DNA from: Celeribacter sp. PS-C1
GTDB taxonomy: Bacteria > Pseudomonadota > Alphaproteobacteria > Rhodobacterales > Rhodobacteraceae
NCBI RefSeq assembly: GCF_019429625.1
Contig: NZ_JAHXRW010000004.1
Span: 124,001-188,000 of the forward strand
Length of the DNA: 64,000 bases
Direction of reading: 5' to 3'
Both the position numbers and the translations under genes were made by a program. Under the pieces are notes generated by a model. It saw only the letters and a program-made list of their open reading frames with translations, was not told the DNA's origin and did not search any database. Numbering within the stretch: position 1 is the stretch's first letter; each line of letters begins with the position of its first letter. Of this stretch, positions 43,791-52,655 are shown piece by piece.

Positions 43791-45043
43791 GCGCTCGTCT
43801 CCTCAGCAGGAGAGGCACCTGAACAGGCCGACAATTCGCCTCCGGTCATTTCGGAGTTAGGGGGATAGATTGCAACGCCGGTGAAGGTCTGGTTCACATG
43901 AATCGCACCGATCTGTTCGCCGTAGGTGGAGAAGCCCCGCACTTTGTGTTTTCGCAACAACGCGGAAACCTCGGATTTCTTCTGCGTTTGCTCGGCCTCG
44001 ACGCGGCGAAAGATACAGTCAAAGGCCAGAACCATTTCCGGCGCCGCAGGCTTTGAGAGGGTTTCAAGCGTGTTGCTCAAATGGCCAACCATGTCCTTGG
44101 GTTCCGCCAAAGTCAGAACCAGCCCCTGATCAATCGCGGCAAAGAACGACATATCGCCATTCGGCTCCGCCGATTTGATCGCCCGTACATGGTGTTTGCC
44201 GCCGACCTGCACCACCACGGGGTTCGCAGCGAATACGCGGTCATTCAAAGCTGCCGGGTCCTGCCCGATCAGGCGCGCATATTCCACCGCAGCGGGTTCC
44301 GCGTTGATCTCCTTAACGACACGGGTGTCCGGCTCGGCCTCGGTGACGACCATGCGCTTTTCGGTGACCTGAAAATGATCGTAAGAAAACACCCGCACCG
44401 GGCAATGGGTGCGGAAGAACGTCAGCATCGCCGCGTTTTCGGTGATCTGGCGGCCATTGAGCAGAAAGGTTTCCTTGAACCGCACCCCATCGCCCGCGGA
44501 GCCGCCAAACAAAGGCACAGGCCCCAGCCCAGAGGCCAAGGCGGCGGTCAACGCGTCTTCGCGCTCCGAGAGGCCATCGACCAGGAGCATCGCGAATTCA
44601 TGCTCGAAATGCGGGTAGCGTTGCGACAGGATTTGCCGCGCCCGGACCAGGCCGCTCATCAGGTCTTGAGACGTGCAAGCCTTGAGATCAGGCACAAGGA
44701 TGGTTTCGACGCCGAAATGTTCGACCGGAAAGCCGACTGCGAGGATCTTGTCCTCGTCATAGCCCTGCGCGGTCAATTCGCCCGCCGTCGAACAGCCCAT
44801 CACCCGCCCCCAAGGCACCTCTGCCTTGATCTGGCGCGCCAGAGCCACGCGATCCACACTGGGCGCGATGAACATCAGGACGATAGAAAACGGACCCTTG
44901 CCGAGCTTTTGCACCAACTTCCGGATCGCCTCCGGATCATCTGCCTCGACCTCGGCCGAGTGCACCACGGGGGCGCCCGCGCCAAATCCCGAGCCGCTCC
45001 CTGCGCCAAAGGTCGCACCGAAAGCTGCGTTCTGTTGTTTCAT
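43787..45043 (-). CDS. FIST-domain sensor, NosP-like
   Basis: A 418-residue soluble protein with FIST N (about residues 45-250) and FIST C (about 250-395) domains. In several proteobacteria FIST proteins of this kind (NosP) bind heme and NO and regulate a co-transcribed kinase. The gene order here, FIST gene then NahK-like kinase with a four-base overlap, is the same. A Gly/Ala/Phe-rich N-terminus (about residues 8-25) precedes the folded part. Which His ligates heme cannot be fixed from this sequence alone, so NO sensing is inference. Confidence 0.82.
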   Translation of the reverse strand: MKQQNAAFGATFGAGSGSGFGAGAPVVHSAEVEADDPEAIRKLVQKLGKGPFSIVLMFIAPSVDRVALARQIKAEVPWGRVMGCSTAGELTAQGYDEDKILAVGFPVEHFGVETILVPDLKACTSQDLMSGLVRARQILSQRYPHFEHEFAMLLVDGLSEREDALTAALASGLGPVPLFGGSAGDGVRFKETFLLNGRQITENAAMLTFFRTHCPVRVFSYDHFQVTEKRMVVTEAEPDTRVVKEINAEPAAVEYARLIGQDPAALNDRVFAANPVVVQVGGKHHVRAIKSAEPNGDMSFFAAIDQGLVLTLAEPKDMVGHLSNTLETLSKPAAPEMVLAFDCIFRRVEAEQTQKKSEVSALLRKHKVRGFSTYGEQIGAIHVNQTFTGVAIYPPNSEMTGGELSACSGASPAEETSA

Positions 45044-45079
45044 GCTGTCCTCCGTCCCTCATGAGAGGGTGACGGAAAG

Positions 45080-45775
45080 TCAGGTGTCAGGCAAGAGGCT
45101 GTTGAAATTGGCTTCTTGGGCGATGAGCACGGCTTGTGTCCGGCTTTGCACCCCCAGTTTGCGCATGATGGCCGTCACATGCGCCTTGACCGTGGTCTCG
45201 GCGATCGAGAGTTCATAGGCGATTTGCTTGTTCATCTGCCCCTCGCAGATCAGCTGCAAGATCCGCGCCTGTTGTTTGGTCAGATGTGACAGACGGATGA
45301 GCGCCTCTTCGCCGGAACTCAACGGCATATTGGCGTCGCCTTCAGAGTATGCACCTTCGGGGGCGTAGATTTCGCCATTGGCGATATGCTCAAAGGCTTT
45401 GCGGAACACATCGCGCGGCGAATGTTTCGGCACAAAACCCGCCGCCCCCACACGAATGGCCGAGCGCACCACGCGCGGCTCCGCCATAGAGGAGACGATT
45501 ACAACCGGCGTGCGTGGGCAAATTTTGACCAAACGCACCAAGCCATCGAGCCCGTTCACATCCGGCAAATTGAGATCGAGAAGGATCACATCCGGCTCAA
45601 GCCCGTCTTCCAGCACCGTCAAAGCCTCTTCGAGCGCGCCAGCGGTCTGCACACGCTCAATCCCCAACCCCGCTTTCAGGGTCATCGACAAGGCATCACA
45701 AAAGAGCGGGTGATCATCAATGATCAGGGCATTTTGCAGCGCACCTTCGACGCGGATGGAGGGCTTATCGTTCAT
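45080..45775 (-). CDS. LuxR/NarL-family response regulator, ExaE/AgmR-like
   Basis: A 231-residue regulator: receiver domain with acidic residues Asp20-Asp21 and phospho-site Asp67 (LLDLNLPDVNG), Lys in VPKHSP, and a C-terminal LuxR HTH (about residues 170-225, LTKQQARILQLICEG...AETTVKAHV). Regulators of this type (ExaE, AgmR/ErbR, PedR) control PQQ alcohol dehydrogenases. The ATG at 45775 is preferred to a TTG at 45793, though the ribosome site is weak. It is upstream of the NosP and kinase genes on the same strand, and is the best candidate to bind the CGACCAAAGTCG motif. Confidence 0.87.
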   Translation of the reverse strand: MNDKPSIRVEGALQNALIIDDHPLFCDALSMTLKAGLGIERVQTAGALEEALTVLEDGLEPDVILLDLNLPDVNGLDGLVRLVKICPRTPVVIVSSMAEPRVVRSAIRVGAAGFVPKHSPRDVFRKAFEHIANGEIYAPEGAYSEGDANMPLSSGEEALIRLSHLTKQQARILQLICEGQMNKQIAYELSIAETTVKAHVTAIMRKLGVQSRTQAVLIAQEANFNSLLPDT

Positions 45776-45915
45776 AGGAAAACCATTTCTCAACTGTCTC
45801 TATCTCAGCCTAACAGAGAGCAGCGTTGCCGGACATTGGCGAAAAGTCTATATTTTATTGCCGAGGCTTTCTGGTTGAATAGGCGCCGCTTTGGACGCCT
45901 GCGCGGTCTGCGCGC

Positions 45916-46833
45916 TTAGCCTCTCACCCCCAAATGCCCCATCTGTGGCGCTTGAAACACCTCGCTGAAATAGTCAAAGAACATGCGCGTCGCCTCGCTC
46001 CACTCCTGCCCCTTGCGCCAGGCCAGACCGACGTCCATCGACGGGATGTCACGGTCCACCACCACGGTGCCGATCCGGCGCCCTTCGAGTGACCATGGCC
46101 GGTGCACCATATCGGAGAGGATCGTCACGCCCTGCCCGTTGGCAACCATGGAGCGCACAGCCTCGGTCGAAGAGGTCCGAAGTTTGACCTTGGGCACCAA
46201 TCCTGTTGGCCCCCAATATTTCATCGAGGTATGTGCCGCCTCGTCGACGGTCAGCATGATGTAATCCTCTTCGGCGATCTCCTCGAAATTCGCCTGACCC
46301 TGGATTTGCAGCGGATGGTTTTGCGGCACCCAGAGCCTTCGCGGTGAGCGCAACAGGGTTTGCGTGTCCAATTCGGGACTTTGCGTGTTCGAGGTCAAGA
46401 GCACCGCCATATCGAAGCGATTGGTGATCAGCCCCTCTTCGATGCTCTCGCGGTTCAACTCGCTCAGACGAATGTCGAGTTTGGGGAACCGGTGCTTGAG
46501 ACGGTCGAGGTGGAAAGGCAGGAAATATCCGATCACCGTATAGGTCGCGGCGATGTTGATCGTGCCTTCGATCTCGGAATGCCCCTGAACCACATTGCGC
46601 GCCATTTCGACCTTTTCCATGATCTCGCGCGCCGCGCCCAAAAGTTCGCGCCCCGGGGGCGTCAATTCCATGCCATGCGCGGTGCGGACAAACAGGATGG
46701 CATCGAGATCCTGCTCCAACTCGCGGACGGCGGTGGTGATCGAACTTTGCGAAATTCTAAGTTCGCTGGCGGCGCGGCTGACCTGACCGAGCTCGGCGGT
46801 GGCGATGAAATATTTCAGTTGGCGCAGATTCAT
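45916..46833 (-). CDS. LysR-family regulator of the Pxp/biotin-carboxylase operon
   Basis: A 305-residue LysR-type regulator with an N-terminal winged HTH (residues 1-60, MNLRQLKYFIATAELGQVSRAASELRIS pattern) and an effector-binding domain resembling a periplasmic binding fold (about 90-295). It is divergent from the pxpA-like gene across a 307-base AT-rich region holding two dyads. By LysR habit it would activate that operon in response to its substrate and repress itself. The effector is unknown. Confidence 0.85.
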   Translation of the reverse strand: MNLRQLKYFIATAELGQVSRAASELRISQSSITTAVRELEQDLDAILFVRTAHGMELTPPGRELLGAAREIMEKVEMARNVVQGHSEIEGTINIAATYTVIGYFLPFHLDRLKHRFPKLDIRLSELNRESIEEGLITNRFDMAVLLTSNTQSPELDTQTLLRSPRRLWVPQNHPLQIQGQANFEEIAEEDYIMLTVDEAAHTSMKYWGPTGLVPKVKLRTSSTEAVRSMVANGQGVTILSDMVHRPWSLEGRRIGTVVVDRDIPSMDVGLAWRKGQEWSEATRMFFDYFSEVFQAPQMGHLGVRG

Positions 46834-47140
46834 GATGCTGTCCCCGTTCGGATTCTCCGATGACTGGCGGAGTTTTATTCCGAAACATCCTGTCGCAGGA
46901 CGCCGAAAACGTAAATTTCGAATTTACTGATATGCATTATCAATAAATCCAAACAACCTTGAGGGGATTTTATTTCAATTTCGCTCAATATCGCATCAAA
47001 CCCCTGTTTAAAGTGATCTTCTGATCATCCATCGCCCAAAACATCATTCTGTTTTTTCGATAATGCACGAACAATATTTTGAATTTTACAACATGAAGAT
47101 TTTTTTCAGAGGATGGGTCCAACAAGATTAAGGACCAGAC
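46834..47140. promoter_or_regulatory. AT-rich divergent promoter region with two dyads
   Basis: A 307-base gap, much more AT-rich than its surroundings. It holds GTAAATTTCGAATTTAC (46911-46927, 7-bp perfect arms) followed at once by TGATATGCATTATCA (46928-46942, 5-bp perfect arms). Both are placed as expected for LysR-type control of divergent genes. From about 47040 to 47110 the sequence is very AT-rich and probably contains the operon promoter, but I could not fix boxes. Confidence 0.55.
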
Positions 47141-47920
47141 ATGCGAAAGATCATCGATTTGAATTGCGACATGGGAGAGGGCTTCGGACATTGGGTTCTG
47201 AGCGAAGCCCCCGATGAAGAGCTGATGGCTCTGATCTCCTCGGCCAACATCGCGGCCGGGTTTCATGCCGGCGATCCGAATTCTATGGATCGGGTGATCA
47301 AACTTGCACAGGCCTACGGTGTGGGCCTTGGCGCGCATCCCGGCTACCGCGATCTTCAGGGCTTTGGCCGCCGCTACATCAAGACCACCCCCGAAGAGCT
47401 GGTGAATGACATCATCTATCAGGTCGGCGCGGTGCGCGAATTCGGGCGCCGTCACGGCATTCGCCTGCAGCACGTCAAACCCCACGGCGCGCTCTACATG
47501 GAGGCCGCCGTCAACGAAGACCTGTCGCGCCACATGATCGAAAGTCTGGCGGCGATCAGCGGCGATCTCTTGATCTTTTGCATGGGGGGCTCGAAAACCT
47601 ACGAGGTGGCCAAACGTCTGGGCCAGCCGGTGATCCGGGAATTCTATGCCGACCGCGACTATGGCGACGACGGCTCCATCGTCTTCACCCGCCGCGTGTC
47701 GCGGCCCGATCCCGACGAGATCGCCCAGAAATGTTTGCGTGCCTGCGTCGAAGGCAAGGTGACCACTGTCACCGGCAAAGATATCGACATCGCGTTCGAG
47801 TCCATCTGTTTCCATTCCGACACCCCCGGCGCGGTTGAGATCGGGCGCGCCATACGCGCTGCTCTCACCGAGAACGGGATCAACATCGCACCGGCCTCCG
47901 CCGTGCTCGAGACCGCCTGA
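47141..47920 (+). CDS. pxpA: LamB/YcsF-family protein, 5-oxoprolinase subunit A-like
   Basis: A 259-residue member of the LamB/YcsF family, which with PxpB and PxpC forms an ATP-dependent 5-oxoprolinase in many bacteria. The N-terminal signature [14 protein letters not shown] and the later [12 protein letters not shown] stretch are intact. It is the first gene of an operon in which two biotin-enzyme genes are inserted between it and the PxpB/C genes. Here the substrate may be 5-oxoproline or a different lactam or cyclic amide. Confidence 0.88.
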   Translation: MRKIIDLNCDMGEGFGHWVLSEAPDEELMALISSANIAAGFHAGDPNSMDRVIKLAQAYGVGLGAHPGYRDLQGFGRRYIKTTPEELVNDIIYQVGAVREFGRRHGIRLQHVKPHGALYMEAAVNEDLSRHMIESLAAISGDLLIFCMGGSKTYEVAKRLGQPVIREFYADRDYGDDGSIVFTRRVSRPDPDEIAQKCLRACVEGKVTTVTGKDIDIAFESICFHSDTPGAVEIGRAIRAALTENGINIAPASAVLETA

Positions 47921-47949
47921 ACCGGTCCAAACAACAGGGAAAACAAAAC

Positions 47950-48183
47950 ATGAGCGACATCCAATCCCCCCTCCCCGGCACCTTCTACCACAAGCCCTCT
48001 CCTGAAGAGCCGCCCTTCAAGGCGCCGGGGGATGCGGTGGCCGTCGGCGACCAGATCGGTCTGATCGAAGTGATGAAAACCTTCATCGCAGTGACCGCAG
48101 ACATCGCGGGCACCTTCAAAGGCTACAACGTCGACGACGCCACCCCCGTCACCGCAGGCGCCGTCTTGGCGGAGCTTGACTGA
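47950..48183 (+). CDS. Minimal biotin carboxyl carrier protein
   Basis: A 77-residue biotinyl-domain protein with the acceptor Lys in EVMKTF (near residue 43) instead of the usual EAMKM. It has none of the N-terminal extension of AccB of fatty-acid synthesis (about 150 residues), so it is a stand-alone carrier for a special carboxylase. It lies between pxpA and the biotin carboxylase gene with one base between its stop and the next start. Confidence 0.88.
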   Translation: MSDIQSPLPGTFYHKPSPEEPPFKAPGDAVAVGDQIGLIEVMKTFIAVTADIAGTFKGYNVDDATPVTAGAVLAELD

Positions 48184-48184
48184 C

Positions 48185-49561
48185 ATGGCGATCCAACGAC
48201 TGTTCATCGCCAACCGTGGTGAGATCGCCGTCCGCGTGGTGAAAGCCGCGAAAGCCCTCGGCATCCACACGATTCAGGCGCATTCCGAAGCGGACACAGA
48301 GATGTTGGCTGTCAAACTTGCCGATGAGGCCATCTGCGTCGGCCCCGCACAATCGAAAGACAGCTACCTCAACATCCCCGCGATCTTGGAGGCCGCGAAA
48401 TCCACCAAAGCGGACGCGATCCATCCGGGCTATGGCTTTTTGTCCGAAAGCCCCGCCTTCGCCCGCGCCGTCGAAGAGGCGGGTCTGATTTTCGTCGGCC
48501 CCTCCGCCGACACGATCGAACGCATGGGCGACAAAGTTGCTGCCCGTCAGGCTGCGGAGGCCGCTGGCGTGCCGGTTGTCCCCGGGTCCGACGGGCGCAT
48601 CGACGTCTCAGAGGCGTTAACTGTCGCCGAAAAGATCGGCTATCCGGTGATGATCAAAGCTGCCGCCGGTGGCGGTGGGCGCGGCATCCGCATCGCGAAA
48701 AACGAAGCCGAACTGAAAACGCTGGCCCCACAAGCTAAGGCCGAAGCCGAAGCCGCCTTTGGCGACGGGGGGCTTTATATCGAACGCGCGATCCTCTCGC
48801 CGCGCCATATCGAGGTGCAAATCCTGGGTGATGGCGAAACAGCCGTGCATTGCTATGAGCGCGAATGCTCGCTGCAACGCCGCCGTCAGAAAGTCTGGGA
48901 AGAAGCAGGTGCGATGTGCCTCGACGACGAGACCCGCGAAAACCTCTGCGCCTCAGCCGTGGCACTGGCCAAAGCGGTGAACTATCGCGGCGCGGGGACG
49001 CTTGAGTATCTCTACGATGAGGCGGCGAATGAGTTCTACTTCATCGAAATGAACACCCGCATTCAAGTCGAACACCCCGTGACCGAAATGGTCACCGGCG
49101 TCGATCTTGTGGCCGAAATGATCAAGGTTTGCGGCGGGGCGGCACTGTCGATGACGCAAGATGAGATCAAAAAGACCGGTCACGCCATCGAAGTGCGCCT
49201 CTGCGCCGAGGACCCGTTCCTGAACTTCATGCCTTGGCCTGGTGTGGTCTCGACGCTCAAGGAACCCACCGGCGACGGCGTGCGCTTTGATCACTTCCTC
49301 TCCGAGGGCTATCAAATCCCGCCCTTCTATGACTCCCTGCTGGGCAAGGTCATCGTCCACGCCGAGTCACGCGAGGCCGCCATCGACAAGCTGGTGGAGG
49401 CACTCGAAAGCATGGAAATCGGCGGCACGAAAACCACCGCGCCGCTGCATCTGGCCTTGGCCTCCGACCCGGAGGTGCGCAAAGGCGCCTTCCACACGCA
49501 ATGGCTCGAGCCCTGGCTTGAGGCTGGCAACCTGTCCGCAACCAAAGGAGACGCCGCATGA
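48185..49561 (+). CDS. Biotin carboxylase (AccC family)
   Basis: A 458-residue ATP-grasp biotin carboxylase that carboxylates biotin on the neighbouring carrier protein using bicarbonate and ATP. The N-terminal ANRGEIAVRV, glycine-rich AAAGGGGRGIR (near residue 160) and catalytic region MNTRIQVEHPVTEMVTG are intact. The ATG at 48185 is chosen. Since no acyl-CoA carboxyltransferase gene (accA/D type) is near, the PxpB/PxpC pair, related to the carboxyltransferase part of urea carboxylase, is its likely partner. It overlaps pxpB by four bases. Confidence 0.9.
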   Translation: MAIQRLFIANRGEIAVRVVKAAKALGIHTIQAHSEADTEMLAVKLADEAICVGPAQSKDSYLNIPAILEAAKSTKADAIHPGYGFLSESPAFARAVEEAGLIFVGPSADTIERMGDKVAARQAAEAAGVPVVPGSDGRIDVSEALTVAEKIGYPVMIKAAAGGGGRGIRIAKNEAELKTLAPQAKAEAEAAFGDGGLYIERAILSPRHIEVQILGDGETAVHCYERECSLQRRRQKVWEEAGAMCLDDETRENLCASAVALAKAVNYRGAGTLEYLYDEAANEFYFIEMNTRIQVEHPVTEMVTGVDLVAEMIKVCGGAALSMTQDEIKKTGHAIEVRLCAEDPFLNFMPWPGVVSTLKEPTGDGVRFDHFLSEGYQIPPFYDSLLGKVIVHAESREAAIDKLVEALESMEIGGTKTTAPLHLALASDPEVRKGAFHTQWLEPWLEAGNLSATKGDAA

Positions 49562-50433
49562 AAACGCGTTACACATATGGCGGGGACGAACATATCTATG
49601 TCGAGATCGACGATGAAATGTCGCTCGACGCCTTCTTCATCGCGCTCTCTTTGTCGAACATGGTGCGCGAGGCGAATATCCCCGGCGTGACCGAGATCCT
49701 GCCCGCCAATGCCTCTTTCGAAGTGCGTTTTGATCCGGACGTGATCGCGCCTGACGCGATGATGGAGAAGATTAAAGCCTTCGAACATCAGGCTGAAGCG
49801 CAGGAAAAGCGCCTCGATACCCGGATCATCGAAATCCCGGTCTATTACGAGGACCCCTGGACCCACGAGACCCTGATGCGGTTCCGTGAGCGCCACCAAG
49901 ACCCGACCGGCAGCGATCTCGATTACGCCGCGCGGATCAACGGCTATGATACGGTCGCCGATTTCATCGAGGCGCATCACAGCCAGCCGTGGTTCGTCTC
50001 CATGGTCGGCTTTGTCTCCGGCCTGCCGTTTCTCTACCAACTCGTCGAGCGCGACAAACAGCTCGAAGTGCCGAAATACCTGCGCCCCCGCACCGACACG
50101 CCGAAGCTGACGGTGGGCTATGGTGGCTGTTTCTCCTGCATCTATTCCGTGCGTGGCGCGGGCGGTTACCAGATGTTCGGCATCACGCCGATGCCGATCT
50201 ACGATCCGGAGCAAAAGATTAGCTATCTCAAAGACTTCATGGTCTTCTTTAAACCCGGCGACATCGTGAAATGGAAACCCATTGATCGCGCCGAATACGA
50301 CCGCATCACGCAGGCGGTCGAGGATGGCACCTACACGCCGCGCATCGCCGAGGTCGCTTTTGATCTCGACGCGTTCAACGACGACATGACCGGCTTTAAC
50401 GCCAAGCTAATGGAGGCCCTCAATGACGCTTGA
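49558..50433 (+). CDS. pxpB: PxpB/KipI-family carboxyltransferase-like subunit
   Basis: A 291-residue AHS1-domain protein, longer than ordinary PxpB (about 220-240). The core includes the GFVSGLPFLYQL and GGCFSCIYSVRGAGGYQMFG motifs (about residues 148-210). After the usual end (FFKPGDIVKWKPI) comes a tail of about 45 residues (DRAEYDRITQAVEDGTYTP...) resembling the corresponding stretch of urea carboxylase. This, with the biotin genes upstream, hints at a true carboxyltransferase. It overlaps pxpC by 11 bases. Confidence 0.85.
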   Translation: MKTRYTYGGDEHIYVEIDDEMSLDAFFIALSLSNMVREANIPGVTEILPANASFEVRFDPDVIAPDAMMEKIKAFEHQAEAQEKRLDTRIIEIPVYYEDPWTHETLMRFRERHQDPTGSDLDYAARINGYDTVADFIEAHHSQPWFVSMVGFVSGLPFLYQLVERDKQLEVPKYLRPRTDTPKLTVGYGGCFSCIYSVRGAGGYQMFGITPMPIYDPEQKISYLKDFMVFFKPGDIVKWKPIDRAEYDRITQAVEDGTYTPRIAEVAFDLDAFNDDMTGFNAKLMEALNDA

Positions 50434-51394
50434 GATCATCAAACCCGGGCTTGCAACAACCATTCAGGACCTTGGCCGCCCCGGCTATTTCCACCTCGGC
50501 ATTCCCGAAGGCGGCGCGATGGATCGCCTCGCGTTCCGGGCCGCGAATATGCTCGTCGGTAATGACGAAGGGGCCGCGGGATTGGAAGCCGTCTTCATGG
50601 GGCCGGAGATCAAATTCGGCGCCGAGATGAGCGTGGCCGTGACAGGCGCAGAGATGCCCATGTTCCTTGATGGTGAGCCGCGCGAAACATGGACCTCTTT
50701 TACGGTGAAACCCGGTCAAGTGCTGTCCTTCGGCTTTCTGAAAACCGGCGCGCGCATCTATATCGCCGTCTCCGGCGGCATCGACACGCCCCCCGCACTT
50801 GGCTCGCGGTCGACCTATCCGATTGGCGCGCTGGGTGGCTTTGAAGGCCGCGCCATTGCCGCAGGCGATGTGATCCCTGTCGGCGACCGACCGGTGGTGG
50901 CAGAAGGGCGCGTGGTCCCCGACGCGCTCCGCCGCCGCCCCGGCACCCCGGCCGAATTGCGCGTCCTGACGGGCCTTTATTGGCACCGTTTGACCGAAAA
51001 AAGCCAAAAGGCGTTCTTTGACGACGATTGGGTGGTCGCGCCCGAGGCCGACCGCATGGGCTACCGTTTCCGTGGCGGCCAGCCGATGGAATTCGTCGAC
51101 CGTCCGCAGCCCTTCGGCGCAGGTTCCGATCCGTCGAACATCGTCGACGGCTGCTATTCCTACGGCTCCATTCAGGTTCCGGGCGGGCTTGAGCCCATCG
51201 TGTTGCACCGCGATGCGGTGTCGGGCGGCGGGTATTTTACCCTCGGCGCTGTGATCTCCGCCGATATGGACCTGATCGGGCAATTGCAGCCCAACACGCC
51301 GGTCAAATTCAAACGCGTCGACATGGATGAGGCGCTGGCCGCCCGCGCGGAGCGCAAAGCCATGATCGCAGACATGCGTCAGTCCCTCTCCTGA
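50423..51394 (+). CDS. pxpC: PxpC/KipA-family carboxyltransferase-like subunit
   Basis: A 323-residue AHS2-domain protein, partner of PxpB. Family motifs: IKPGLATTIQDLGRPGY at the N-terminus, SGGIDTPPALGSRSTYP near residue 115 and SDPSNIVDGCYSYGSIQVPGG near residue 240. PxpC proteins are homologous to the carboxyltransferase region of urea amidolyase. It ends the enzymatic part of the operon; a weak GC stem (about 51439-51454) lies in the 132 bases before the transporter genes. Confidence 0.88.
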   Translation: MTLEIIKPGLATTIQDLGRPGYFHLGIPEGGAMDRLAFRAANMLVGNDEGAAGLEAVFMGPEIKFGAEMSVAVTGAEMPMFLDGEPRETWTSFTVKPGQVLSFGFLKTGARIYIAVSGGIDTPPALGSRSTYPIGALGGFEGRAIAAGDVIPVGDRPVVAEGRVVPDALRRRPGTPAELRVLTGLYWHRLTEKSQKAFFDDDWVVAPEADRMGYRFRGGQPMEFVDRPQPFGAGSDPSNIVDGCYSYGSIQVPGGLEPIVLHRDAVSGGGYFTLGAVISADMDLIGQLQPNTPVKFKRVDMDEALAARAERKAMIADMRQSLS

Positions 51395-51526
51395 GGGGCC
51401 GACGTCCTTACCGGGGGCATGCGCCTCCAAACCACCATTGGGGCGTCCGCCCCAGCTCGTAAGTCAGAACACACAAAAAGCGGCACAAAGCCGCCGTCCC
51501 TGATGAACCAACAAGGAGTCAGAACC

Positions 51527-52588
51527 ATGAAACTCGCCCTGATGACAGGCGCGGCCCTCGCTGCGCTGGCCACCGCCGGCTTTGCCGAAGACTGGTATCC
51601 CTATGAGGCCGAAGAGGTGACCCCCGCCTTCTCGACCGACGGGACCGCCAGCGCCGTCACCTACACGCCGCTCGAGAAAGCCGATGCGGCCTATGACATC
51701 TGCGTGTCCTTCCCGCATATGAAAGACGCCTATTGGCTCGGTGTGGACTATGGCGTCGCAGAGGAGGCCAAGCGCCTCGGCGTCAAGATGAACCTCGTCG
51801 AGGCGGGCGGCTACACCGAGCTCGCCAAACAGGTGAGCCAGATCGAGGATTGCGTCGCCGCAGGGGCCGACGCGGTGATCATCGGCGCGATTTCTTACGA
51901 TGGCTTGAACAACGTGATCGCGGAAACCGCCGCCAAGGGCATTCCGGTGATCGACGTGATCAACGGCGTCTCCTCGCCTGATATCTCCGCCAAATCTCTC
52001 GTGTCCTTCTACACGATGGGCTTTGAGACCGGCAAATATCTGGCCGAAAAACACCCGGCGGGCAGCGATCCGGCGAAAGTCGGCTGGTTCCCCGGTCCGG
52101 CAGGCGCAGGTTGGGTCGAGGCCGCGAACTCCGGCTTCATGGCCGCGATTGAAGGCTCCGCCGTTGAAGTTCTGGAACCGCGCTATGGCGACACCGGCAA
52201 GGAAGCCCAGCTCAAGCTGGTCGAAGACGTGCTGCAATCCGATCCGGATGTGAGCTACCTCGCGGGCACTGCGGTGACCGCCGAAGCCGCACAGGGTCTT
52301 TTGCGCGAACGCGGTCTGACAGATGAGATCGGCCTTTTGGCCTTTTACATGACCCCCGGCGTCTACACCGGCATCCAGCGCGGCATGATCGCGGCGGCAC
52401 CGGCGGATTCCATGGTCATTCAGGGCCGGATCGCCATGGATCAGGCCGTGCGGATCATCGAAGGCAAGGACTACGTCAAACACGTCGGGCCGAAGATCTT
52501 TGTTGTCGACAGCGACACCATCGGCGATCTGTCCCGCGATGCGATCCTGCCGCCGGAAGGCTTCCGCCCCGTCTTCTCCGTCGAGTGA
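51527..52588 (+). CDS. TorT-like periplasmic binding protein of a ribose-type ABC transporter
   Basis: A 353-residue exported protein with a signal peptide (about residues 1-20) and a type I sugar-binding fold. It is strikingly similar to TorT, the TMAO-sensing partner of the TorS kinase: CVSFPHMKDAYWLGVDYG, LVEAGGYTELAKQ, the QIEDC cysteine and the C-terminal PEGFRPVF all have close TorT counterparts. Here it precedes ATPase and permease genes of the ribose class, so it functions as a transporter receptor. AAGGAG lies before the ATG. Its ligand is probably the substrate of the Pxp/biotin enzymes upstream. Confidence 0.87.
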   Translation: MKLALMTGAALAALATAGFAEDWYPYEAEEVTPAFSTDGTASAVTYTPLEKADAAYDICVSFPHMKDAYWLGVDYGVAEEAKRLGVKMNLVEAGGYTELAKQVSQIEDCVAAGADAVIIGAISYDGLNNVIAETAAKGIPVIDVINGVSSPDISAKSLVSFYTMGFETGKYLAEKHPAGSDPAKVGWFPGPAGAGWVEAANSGFMAAIEGSAVEVLEPRYGDTGKEAQLKLVEDVLQSDPDVSYLAGTAVTAEAAQGLLRERGLTDEIGLLAFYMTPGVYTGIQRGMIAAAPADSMVIQGRIAMDQAVRIIEGKDYVKHVGPKIFVVDSDTIGDLSRDAILPPEGFRPVFSVE

Positions 52589-52616
52589 TCGCCTGATCCC
52601 TCTTTGATCCGAAGAC

Positions 52617-52644
52617 TCGGGTGAGGCCTTGCCGTCTCACCCGA
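52617..52644 (+). terminator. Hairpin after the TorT-like gene
   Basis: A 9-bp stem TCGGGTGAG / CTCACCCGA with a 10-base loop and no T-run. Such stems after binding-protein genes commonly stabilise their mRNA, giving more receptor than transporter. Confidence 0.6.
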
Positions 52645-52655
52645 TAGGAGGCCCC

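Noticed and set aside
46925-46945. CTGAT-ATGCATT-ATCAA as an FNR box before pxpA
   Set aside because: The half-sites are separated by seven bases rather than four, so an FNR dimer would not fit.
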